Shown one piece after another: positions 6,371 through 11,875 of a stretch of 11,875 bases of DNA (position 1 is the first letter of the stretch; every line of letters begins with the position of its first letter). Under the pieces are notes generated by a model, which made no database searches, was not told the origin of the DNA, and saw only the letters and a list, made by a program, of their open reading frames with translations. The DNA is from an uncultured Alphaproteobacteria bacterium (lineage in GTDB: Bacteria; Pseudomonadota; Alphaproteobacteria; Rickettsiales; Midichloriaceae). Made by a program: the position numbers and the translations under genes. The stretch is taken from assembly GCA_903860855.1 (NCBI GenBank), contig CAIOSF010000187.1:1-11875 (forward strand), given 5' to 3'.

Positions 6371-6555
6371 ATGAACAAATTTAAATACAATGCTACCAAA
6401 GGTTAAGTCAGGTGACAGCAGAATAGGTAAAAGATGGGATCGGTATAATGAAAATGAAGGTGTAGGAGAATGAAGTTGGAAGAGATTAATGCCATACTTA
6501 AAGTGACGGAACTTCTGGAAAAATGAAAAAACCATATATACCAAAAAATGCATAA
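6371..6555 (+). other. Chain of overlapping mini-ORFs, possible gene remnant
   Basis: The spacer after pccB holds four short ATG-started frames that overlap in series: 6371-6406 (MNKFKYNATKG), 6390-6473 (27 aa, MLPKVKSGDSRIGKRWDRYN and on), 6470-6526 (MKLEEINAILKVTELLEK) and 6523-6555 (MKKPYIPKNA). The second and third, and the third and fourth, share ATGA stop-start overlaps. All are Lys/Glu-rich like the gene that follows. This can be read as an older coding region broken by frameshifts, or as chance in purine-rich DNA. No other signal is seen in 6291-6547. Confidence 0.25.
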
Positions 6556-6577
6556 CAATCAGAGAGGAGTAATGAAT

Positions 6578-6934
6578 ATGGACAAGAAAGATAAGGTAGA
6601 TAATACCCATCAAATTGAGGAATATAGCAAAAATACAGAGAAATATAAGGTAGAAGAGTGTAAAAATACTACAGACTCTGGAGTGAATGCCGTAAATAAT
6701 ACGGGGGAATTTATAGCGTTTAGTGAGCCAACAACGATGCAAATGGAAAAAGCAAAGTTTGAAAAAGGTATCGGATTTGCTAGGCAAATCACAACAAGAG
6801 TTGGTGGATATGAAGTGAAATTCGGTGATGGTAGGATTGAGATGATCGAGGCCGAGGCTGCGTTTGAAGTTGCCTCAAAACTGAAGCAACAAGGAAATTG
6901 CGAACTGCTTTACATCAGGGCAAGAAAAATTTGA
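6578..6934 (+). CDS. Hypothetical charged protein, 118 aa
   Basis: I do not recognise this protein. I place the start at ATG 6578 because GAGAGGAG (6562-6569) lies 8 nt upstream. The ATG at 6548 is upstream of that site and the ATG at 6572 too close to it. Residues 1-45 are Lys/Glu/Asn-rich and probably unstructured (MDKKDKVDNTHQIEEYSKN). Residues about 46-118 look like a small alpha/beta domain with GGYEVKFGDGRIEMIEAEAA and a helix rich in Ala, Lys and Gln, ending IRARKI. There is no signal peptide or membrane segment. It resembles the protein at 423-956 only in overall plan (disordered head, short domain with a VKF strand), which is not evidence of homology. The spacer 6935-7189 behind it has no clear terminator. 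Confidence 0.6.
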   Translation: MDKKDKVDNTHQIEEYSKNTEKYKVEECKNTTDSGVNAVNNTGEFIAFSEPTTMQMEKAKFEKGIGFARQITTRVGGYEVKFGDGRIEMIEAEAAFEVASKLKQQGNCELLYIRARKI

Positions 6935-7117
6935 TATACCGATTCCGTCTCTCTATATAGCATTTAAAAAAGTTGAAATTTAGCTTTCTATCATCTCGAA
7001 TATTTACAACTGGATGGTCATATAGTTCGTTATCTCGTTTGATCTACAATCAATTTTTACGGGTTCATCTAAAGTTCAATAATCCCAATATTTTTATAGC
7101 TATTTGATATATTTTTG

Positions 7118-7131
7118 CTAGAACGTTCAAG
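7118..7131. promoter_or_regulatory. GAACGTTC palindrome, possible operator
   Basis: GAACGTTC (7121-7128) is a perfect palindrome, and CTA/AAG on its flanks pair at two of three positions. It lies 62 nt before the ATG at 7190, upstream of a weak TATAAC box at about 7154-7159. Nothing in the window shows which protein would bind it. Confidence 0.2.
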
Positions 7132-7189
7132 ATTTCCTCATCTGATTGAGTTATTATAACCGATATGACCAACTAGATAAGTCAAGCAA

Positions 7190-7594
7190 ATGAATAAATA
7201 TGCTATAAGTGCCTTTAGTAACATTATCGTGGCGTCGCCTTACATCTTAAGTCGGGATAACGCTAGTGGAGTGGCCAAAGCGACTGTGAAGGCTGCCATC
7301 TCTGGTGTAATTACAAGAGGTATTATCGGAGAGGAATGCGATGGCATATTGTCAGCGATGCATGAAATGGGTAAATTCAGTGGATGTATAGGCGCTGCGT
7401 TTCTAGGTATCGCTGCTGCTGTTAGTGCTGATAACAGTGCGTCAGTATTAGGTGGCGCTGCGGTCGGCGCTGCGGTCGGCGCTGTGGTGGGTTATGCGGT
7501 CGGAGCTGGTTTGGGCTTAGAGTTTGCAGTAGTAGATAACGGTATAATGCAGCCTTTACTTGGTGGTGATAATGCACCCTTCATTTGGGAATAG
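7190..7594 (+). CDS. Glycine-zipper hydrophobic protein, 134 aa
   Basis: This is an unrecognised small protein that is probably membrane-associated. It starts ATG 7190 without a clear ribosome site. Residues 1-60 contain a mildly hydrophobic head (MNKYAISAFSNIIVASPYIL) and an Ala/Val-rich segment (ATVKAAISGVI). Residues about 62-76 are hydrophobic (CIGAAFLGIAAAV). Residues about 87-108 form a striking glycine zipper, with GAAVGAAVGAVVGYAVGAG built on a four-residue period. The tail is acidic (DNGIMQPLLGGDNAPF). Glycine zippers are found in pore-forming, surface and stress-related membrane proteins, so the role stays open. The TAG stop is followed in frame by GAG, a second TAG and 18 more Ala/Gly/Val-rich codons up to TAA at 7655-7657, so the gene may once have been longer. 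Confidence 0.6.
   Translation: MNKYAISAFSNIIVASPYILSRDNASGVAKATVKAAISGVITRGIIGEECDGILSAMHEMGKFSGCIGAAFLGIAAAVSADNSASVLGGAAVGAAVGAVVGYAVGAGLGLEFAVVDNGIMQPLLGGDNAPFIWE
7454..7489 (+). repeat. 12-bp tandem repeat inside coding sequence
   Basis: GGCGCTGCGGTC is repeated exactly at 7454-7465 and 7466-7477. A third unit at 7478-7489 has changes near its end (GGCGCTGTGGTG), and weaker units follow to about 7513. Each unit encodes one Gly-Ala-Ala-Val turn, so copy-number slippage would lengthen or shorten the zipper without a frameshift. Confidence 0.85.
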
Positions 7595-7689
7595 GAGTAG
7601 TACGCGTTAATAAGCTTGGGGGCAGCTTGCTGTGGTGTTGTAGTGGCGGCAACTTAAATTACTATATATGATATATTGCATGACTCGCT

Positions 7690-8184
7690 TTAGGCAAAAC
7701 CATTGGAGAATTGATTCATCTGTCTCCTCTTCTTAAAAAACTCTACCAATAATATGTTCGCCTCTATTTCCCCTATGCCCCCGTACACCTCAATCTTGGT
7801 GTGACTATGGTTTAGGACTTTTGCTCCATTTTCAATAGCTCCACCCTTCATGTCATAGGCTCCAAAATACAATCGTCTTATCCTACTCCAAGCTAGAGCT
7901 TGAGCACACATAGCACAGGGCTCAAGGGTGACATATATATCGCAATCAACCAAATGGGTGGTGTTCAGAGCTGCTGCAGCCGCTCGAATTGCTACAATTT
8001 CAGCATGGGCAGTTGGATCACAGGTCGTACGTACAAGATTATGAGCACTTGCTATCACTTTACCTTTTTGTACTATTACAGCTCCAACTGGTACCTCATT
8101 TTCCGGGCTGTGTTTGTTATCTTGAGTCTCGCTATGTGCTGTCCTCGCCATATCTAAGGCATTTTTCATAAAACAAATGAACAT
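7690..8184 (-). CDS. tadA: tRNA-specific adenosine deaminase
   Basis: This zinc enzyme converts adenosine 34 to inosine at the wobble position, classically in tRNA-Arg(ACG), in the cytoplasm. Numbered from ATG 8184 (164 aa), the zinc and catalytic residues are His60 and Glu62 in TAHAEIVAIR, and Cys90 and Cys93 in TLEPCAMCAQAL. EVPVGAVIV (about 30-38) and FGAYDMKGGA (107-116) are also typical. The pattern separates it from cytidine and guanine deaminases, although distant deaminases share the core. An ATG at 8169 (MKNALDMAR) fits the usual family start better, and neither start has a strong ribosome site. The segment SETQDNKHSPENE (18-30) is a small insertion. The gene diverges from thyX. Confidence 0.92.
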   Translation of the reverse strand: MFICFMKNALDMARTAHSETQDNKHSPENEVPVGAVIVQKGKVIASAHNLVRTTCDPTAHAEIVAIRAAAAALNTTHLVDCDIYVTLEPCAMCAQALAWSRIRRLYFGAYDMKGGAIENGAKVLNHSHTKIEVYGGIGEIEANILLVEFFKKRRQMNQFSNGFA

Positions 8185-8185
8185 G

Positions 8186-8220
8186 TGTTTGCTAAAATAT
8201 CCGCCAAAATGTTTGCTAAA
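8186..8220. repeat. Direct repeats in the tadA-thyX divergent spacer
   Basis: TGTTTGCTAAA occurs at 8186-8196 and again at 8210-8220, 24 bp apart, in the 80-bp spacer between the two divergent genes. The arrangement could be a regulator site on one face of the helix or part of the promoters. I could not place convincing -35 and -10 boxes for either gene. Confidence 0.4.
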
Positions 8221-8264
8221 TAACTGATGCTCGATTAGAAGGATACTAGTACTTAATCTGCTAT

Positions 8265-9230
8265 ATGTTTAATCGTATGGAACCTAATGTAAATAGCAAT
8301 ATAAGCCGAGAACGGCTAGCAGAAATAGAAGAAATAGCTGGTCAAAGTAATACGACAAAGAGACCAACGGTTCAATCACTAGAGGAGATACTGTATCAGC
8401 CGATTCCAGTTCTTGATCATGGTTTCATAAGGATCATAGATTACATGGGTGATGATAGTGCAATAGTTCAAGCTGCGAGGGTTTCATACGGTAAAGGTAC
8501 TAAGAAAATTAATGAGGATAAGGGGCTTATCCATTATCTCATGAGACATTCTCATACTACTCCATTTGAAATGTGTGAGATTAAATTCCATATTAAACTG
8601 CCAATTTTCGTTGCGAGGCAGTGGATCCGCCATCGTACCGCTAACGTTAATGAATATTCTGCCCGCTATTCTATTCTTGATCGTGAATTTTATTTGCCTG
8701 CACCTGAGCATCTTGCTGCTCAATCAAGCAATAACAGGCAAGGGAGGGGCGACACGCTAGTGGGAGATGAGGCAGCAAGGGTTATGGATCTGCTCAAACA
8801 TGATTCCCAGACCTGTTATAATCACTATCTTGAGATACTGAATATTGATGATGCAACTGGTGATGTTATTGATCCAAATAGATCTGGTTTAGCGCGAGAA
8901 TTGGCTCGTATGAACTTAACCCTGAACTACTATACTCAATGGTATTGGAAGATAGACTTGCACAATCTCCTACATTTTTTGCGACTTCGCGCTGATAGCC
9001 ATGCCCAATATGAAATTCGTATATACGCTGAAAAGATTCTCGACGTCTTGGCAAAATGGTTACCGATTACCCATGAGGCTTTTGTCAATTATCAGTTGAA
9101 TGGAGTGCGTTTATCTGCTAGTGCATTGAATGCAATAAAGCTTATGATCAAGGGAGATAATGTTAGTCAGGAAAATTCTGGTATGTCAAAGAGGGAGTGG
9201 GGAGAGTTGATGGGGATACTATGCATATAA
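8265..9230 (+). CDS. thyX: Flavin-dependent thymidylate synthase
   Basis: This enzyme makes dTMP from dUMP using methylenetetrahydrofolate, NADPH and FAD, as a cytoplasmic tetramer. At 321 aa it is full length. The signature RHRx7S is [11 protein letters not shown] at 122-132, followed by ARYS. Other family segments are [12 protein letters not shown] (70-81), HTTPFEM (97-103), the Arg-rich end of the active site ([13 protein letters not shown]), and [21 protein letters not shown]. The first 40 residues are a variable extension. ATG 8265 is used, and an ATG at 8277 is possible. No clear ribosome site is seen. Its last 10 bp overlap the start of trmFO, so the two are one operon. A separate ThyA is not needed where ThyX is present. 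Confidence 0.96.
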   Translation: MFNRMEPNVNSNISRERLAEIEEIAGQSNTTKRPTVQSLEEILYQPIPVLDHGFIRIIDYMGDDSAIVQAARVSYGKGTKKINEDKGLIHYLMRHSHTTPFEMCEIKFHIKLPIFVARQWIRHRTANVNEYSARYSILDREFYLPAPEHLAAQSSNNRQGRGDTLVGDEAARVMDLLKHDSQTCYNHYLEILNIDDATGDVIDPNRSGLARELARMNLTLNYYTQWYWKIDLHNLLHFLRLRADSHAQYEIRIYAEKILDVLAKWLPITHEAFVNYQLNGVRLSASALNAIKLMIKGDNVSQENSGMSKREWGELMGILCI

Positions 9231-10570
9231 TAGGAGCAGGATTAGCTGGATGTGAGGCGGCCTGGCAAGCATCAAAGCGTGGTATCAAGGTTATATTGCA
9301 TGAGATGAGGCCGCTAAGAATGAGTCCAGCTCATGTTACTGAGCATTTTGCTGAACTTGTCTGTTCAAATTCTTTTCGTTCTGATGACGATAAAACAGCT
9401 ATAGGGCTATTGCATGATGAAATGAGAAAGCTTGATTCCCTCATCATGAGGTGTGCAGATAAGCACAGAGTCCCAGCCGGATCAGCTCTAGCTGTTGATC
9501 GCGTTGAATTTGCAAAAGAAGTTGAGCATACGATACTTTCTCTGCCGAATGTAACAGTTATAAGAGGTGAGGTAACATCTATACCTGAGGACGACTTAGT
9601 CATTATTGCGACTGGCCCACTTACAAGTGACGCTTTATCACGTTTCATCAAGGAGGTTGTGGGAGGACAGGAGTATTTAGCGTTTTTTGACGCTATAGCT
9701 CCGATAATTTATTATGATAGCATAGATTTTAGCATAGCATGGAAGCAATCTCGCTATAATAAGGGTGATGGGGATGATTATATCAATCTACCAATGACCA
9801 GGGAGCAATATTATCAATTCGTTCAGGCTTTGATCATAGGGGAGAAAGGTGATTTCAAAGAATGGGAGAAGAATACCCCTTATTTTGATGGCTGTTTACC
9901 AATAGAAGTGATGGCTGAGAGAGGAGTTGAGACTCTGAGATATGGTCCAATGAAGCCGGTTGGATTGACCAATCCTAATTGCAGCGAAAAGCCTTATGCC
10001 GTTGTCCAGTTGCGTCGGGATAATAAGGAAGGGTCTCTATATAACATGGTAGGCTTTCAAACAAAGCTTAAGTATGGTGCACAAAAAGAGATTCTATCCA
10101 GTATACCTGGCCTGCATAATGCTGAATTTGCTCGCTTTGGTGGTATGCACAGAAACACATTCATCGCCAGTCCAGTTCTTCTTGATTCACATCTGCGTTT
10201 ACGCACTGATCATCGTATAAGATTTGCTGGTCAAATTACAGGAGTTGAAGGTTATGTTGAGAGTGCTGCGATAGGCTTATTAGCGGGAGTTTTTGCTGTC
10301 CACGATTTAGGGCTAGGAGAATCTGGGATTGAAGGAGGGGAGAGTATTGATGATACAAGAGATTCAGACAGGCTAATACCTCCAAGAGAATCAGCTATTG
10401 GTTCTTTGCTGCATCATATTACCGAAGGTGCTGAGAAGCATTCATTCCAGCCAATGAATATCAACTTTGGGTTATTTCCAGCTCTCACTGGCAGACATAT
10501 TGATCGTAAGGCTGTTTACTCTAGTAGAGCAAAGATTGCTATGGATAGTTGGTTGCATAGATTCATTTAA
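9221..10570 (+). CDS. trmFO: tRNA m5U54 methyltransferase, folate/FAD-dependent
   Basis: This enzyme methylates uridine 54 in the T loop of tRNA using methylenetetrahydrofolate as carbon donor and FAD as reductant. I chose ATG 9221 (449 aa), because [15 protein letters not shown] is the normal N-terminal FAD-binding fold and GGGG lies 5 nt upstream. A GTG at 9197 would add eight residues inside thyX. Family segments are [84 protein letters not shown] and the C-terminal FAD site [17 protein letters not shown]. All appear intact. The start overlaps the thyX stop, which suggests translational coupling. The paralogue MnmG (GidA) is excluded by length and motifs. Confidence 0.96.
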   Translation: MHIIGAGLAGCEAAWQASKRGIKVILHEMRPLRMSPAHVTEHFAELVCSNSFRSDDDKTAIGLLHDEMRKLDSLIMRCADKHRVPAGSALAVDRVEFAKEVEHTILSLPNVTVIRGEVTSIPEDDLVIIATGPLTSDALSRFIKEVVGGQEYLAFFDAIAPIIYYDSIDFSIAWKQSRYNKGDGDDYINLPMTREQYYQFVQALIIGEKGDFKEWEKNTPYFDGCLPIEVMAERGVETLRYGPMKPVGLTNPNCSEKPYAVVQLRRDNKEGSLYNMVGFQTKLKYGAQKEILSSIPGLHNAEFARFGGMHRNTFIASPVLLDSHLRLRTDHRIRFAGQITGVEGYVESAAIGLLAGVFAVHDLGLGESGIEGGESIDDTRDSDRLIPPRESAIGSLLHHITEGAEKHSFQPMNINFGLFPALTGRHIDRKAVYSSRAKIAMDSWLHRFI

Positions 10571-10627
10571 TGCTTGGTATTCGGAAATTTGCATTTAATC
10601 AAAAATACGCTGACGGACAACATTAAA

Positions 10628-10648
10628 TATTAGTAGAAGTATTAGTAG
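10628..10648 (+). repeat. Short direct repeat behind trmFO
   Basis: TATTAGTAG occurs at 10628-10636 and 10640-10648, with a 12-bp period, shortly before the interrupted ORF at 10666. No hairpin with a T run was found behind trmFO in 10571-10665. Confidence 0.35.
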
Positions 10649-10665
10649 GAGTTGAAAAATTTGAT

Positions 10666-10953
10666 ATGCAGCAAAAACATACAGAGTGTTTTCTAAACTT
10701 AAAGCATTTAATTTCGCTAAGGCTTGTCCATTGCATTTGATGGATTAGGGTATATTCGCATAGATCACCGGAAAATGTCTTCATTCCTCTCATTGCCTTG
10801 ATCGTGGCTTATCAGATCAATCCGAAAAAACCTTCTATTGAGAATTTTTACATGATAGTGAGCTATCGCGCTAGTGAATATGGGTGCTTATCCATGCTCG
10901 GGTTAACAGAATTGCTGATATCACAAATATGTGAAACAATACCATCCAGTTGA
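10666..10953 (+). pseudogene. Small ORF split by an in-frame TGA
   Basis: From ATG 10666 the frame reads MQQKHTECFLNLKHLISLRL and VHCI, meets TGA at 10738-10740, and continues without another stop for 70 codons to TGA at 10951-10953. The second part includes WIRVYSHRSPENVF, IPLIALIVAYQINPKK and SEYGCLSMLGLTELLISQI, which looks like a real protein with one hydrophobic helix. I do not recognise it. AGGAG (10647-10651) is 14 nt before the ATG, too far for a normal site. It fills most of the 403-bp spacer between trmFO and the next gene on the same strand. Translation of the second part alone would need an ATG at 10852 or a GTG within it. Confidence 0.4.
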
Positions 10954-10973
10954 TTGCAAGCGGGAAAGTTTAA

Positions 10974-11438
10974 ATGGCTATAGTTACTAAAGAATACATA
11001 AAAAATCTCTTTCTTTTATTAGAGGAGGGCAAGAGTTCAGAGTTCTTTGATCACGTTGTGGAAAATGTAGAATGGCAGGTGGAAGGGACTCATCCTTTGG
11101 CTGGGATATACAAAAGCAAGTCAGAGTTTGTTAGTGCAACCTTTGACCGCTTAGGGAGGATTTTAAAGGAAGGGGTGGTGTTGAGAGTGCATAATATACT
11201 ACTAGATGGATCAAGCGCTGCTATTGAGATGGTTGCTCTTTCTCACACTAACCATAATGTGCTGTTTGATAATCACTACTGTTGGGTTACCACGTTCAAC
11301 GACAAGGGTGAAATAGTTCGGGTTAGGGCCTATCTTGACTCGGCTCTAGTTGCTGATGTCATAGTGACAGAAGAGCGTATTGTTGAGGAAGCCCGGCTTG
11401 CAAAGGTGCTTGAGGATATAAAGCATGAGGTGTGTTGA
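10974..11438 (+). CDS. SnoaL-like (NTF2-fold) protein
   Basis: This is a 154-aa protein of the SnoaL/ketosteroid isomerase-like superfamily, a cone-shaped alpha+beta barrel that binds small hydrophobic molecules or serves as a stress-related scaffold. The family plan is clear: an N-terminal helix (TKEYIKNLFLLLEEGKSSEFF), the VEW strand, HPLAGIYKSKSEFV (about 40-53), a central sheet (VLRVHNILLDGSSAAIEM), and the typical closing strand FDNHYCWVTTFNDKGEIVRV followed by RAYLDSALV. The last 25 residues are an extra charged helix (EERIVEEARLAKVLEDIKH). ATG 10974 has GGGAAAG about 5 nt upstream. The substrate cannot be deduced. No partner enzyme lies beside it. It converges on the gene ending at 11499. 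Confidence 0.8.
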   Translation: MAIVTKEYIKNLFLLLEEGKSSEFFDHVVENVEWQVEGTHPLAGIYKSKSEFVSATFDRLGRILKEGVVLRVHNILLDGSSAAIEMVALSHTNHNVLFDNHYCWVTTFNDKGEIVRVRAYLDSALVADVIVTEERIVEEARLAKVLEDIKHEVC

Positions 11439-11498
11439 ATGGGCGTGGAGCTGGATAGGGTGAAGATAATAAGCTTCTAGATGAAGTTGCTATAATAG

Positions 11499-11875
11499 TT
11501 ATTCTATAAAAGTCACTTCAATCCCAGACTCCTGCACCAATATCTCCAGCATATCCCGTATCCATTCTTTACAATCTAGATCATTATTAAATGATCTATT
11601 TGTTATATTCGTAATCCATCGAAGTGGGAATTCGCTGGAATCGAGTATCGGGTATAATTGCGCTATGTTTTCTACAGCCTCTTCTAAAGCTTCTTCTTGT
11701 AGGTAGCGTGTTATCGTCTCTATATCTTGTTTGCTATTATAAGCATCTATTAAAAAGTATAGCAAGAAGCAAGACAGAGCTGGATATTGTTCATCTAACC
11801 TTTCTGCCTCTTCTATGTCGTAGTTTACAGGGTAAGAAGTAACAATTTTTAACTCATTATTGGCTGTTTTTTTTA
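11499..11875 (-). CDS. Hypothetical protein, 5' end outside the window
   Basis: The frame ends TAA at 11499 and stays open to the right edge of the window, so at least 125 residues are present and the start is missing. The only early-start candidate further in is a TTG at 11765, which would cut off well-formed sequence (NELKIVTSYPVNYDIEEAE and the following EQYPALSCFLLYFLIDAYN). The protein looks mainly helical and acidic (RYLQEEALEEAVENIAQLY), with Trp/Arg pairs (FPLRWITNI, KEWIRDML) and a short beta end (IEVTFIE). There is no membrane segment of full length. The layout is reminiscent of small all-helical immunity-type proteins, but I cannot name a family. Confidence 0.65.
   Translation of the reverse strand, partial: KKTANNELKIVTSYPVNYDIEEAERLDEQYPALSCFLLYFLIDAYNSKQDIETITRYLQEEALEEAVENIAQLYPILDSSEFPLRWITNITNRSFNNDLDCKEWIRDMLEILVQESGIEVTFIE

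Noticed and set aside
6329-6787. 152-codon minus-strand ORF rich in Phe, Ile and Leu, opposite the charged protein gene and its leader region
   Set aside because: It is the mirror of purine-rich coding DNA: Lys/Glu codons read backwards give Phe/Leu/Ile. The plus-strand gene has a strong ribosome site and this ORF has none.
399-10740. Possible stop codon reassignment explaining the several interrupted ORFs
   Set aside because: Conserved genes end with all three stops: TAG in petC and tpiA, TAA in pccB, thyX, trmFO and tadA, TGA in the SnoaL-like gene. None carries an internal stop.

Overview
The window most likely comes from an obligate intracellular alphaproteobacterium of the order Rickettsiales. 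The evidence is an AT-rich background, a cytochrome c1 gene, propionyl-CoA carboxylase, ThyX-type thymidylate synthase, TrmFO, and a short Cro/C1-type regulator of the kind common in that order. Triosephosphate isomerase argues against Rickettsia itself, which lacks glycolysis, and points towards Anaplasmataceae or Midichloriaceae-like relatives. The genus cannot be fixed from the sequence alone.

Layout. Positions 1-1000 hold small orphan ORFs and an unusual double inverted repeat between two convergent genes. Cytochrome c1 (petC, minus) follows at 1016-1780, without its usual petA/petB partners. Positions 1880-3360 are a graveyard-like stretch of small, apparently broken ORFs: one with two in-frame stops (1880-2056, plus), one with a clean +1 frameshift (2033-2483, minus) and one with an internal TAG (2706-3059, minus). 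Two of these sit about 95 nt downstream of copies of the same promoter-like module. A third copy at the left edge predicts another such gene outside the window. A 29-codon ORF with a very strong Shine-Dalgarno sequence lies just behind the XRE-type regulator (3360-3758). tpiA (minus) and pccB (plus) then diverge from a short shared intergenic region.

From 6291 to 7660 there are overlapping mini-ORFs, an unrecognised charged protein and a glycine-zipper membrane-type protein with a 12-bp tandem repeat. tadA (minus) and thyX (plus) diverge at about 8190-8260. thyX overlaps trmFO by 10 bp. These two flavoenzymes both use methylenetetrahydrofolate, one to make dTMP and the other to make m5U54 in tRNA. 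tadA adds a second tRNA modification function (inosine-34) next door. The right end holds an ORF split by TGA, a SnoaL-like protein and the 3' part of an unrecognised gene that runs off the window.

The conserved genes are all intact and between them use TAA, TAG and TGA as genuine stops. The interrupted small ORFs are therefore better explained by gene decay, or by local sequence errors, than by stop codon reassignment. I see no mobile element, CRISPR array, tRNA or rRNA. No clearly new multi-gene system is visible. The most interesting signals are the repeated promoter module in front of small orphan genes, the GC-rich island at about 2750-3010 and the mutually exclusive hairpins at 951-993.
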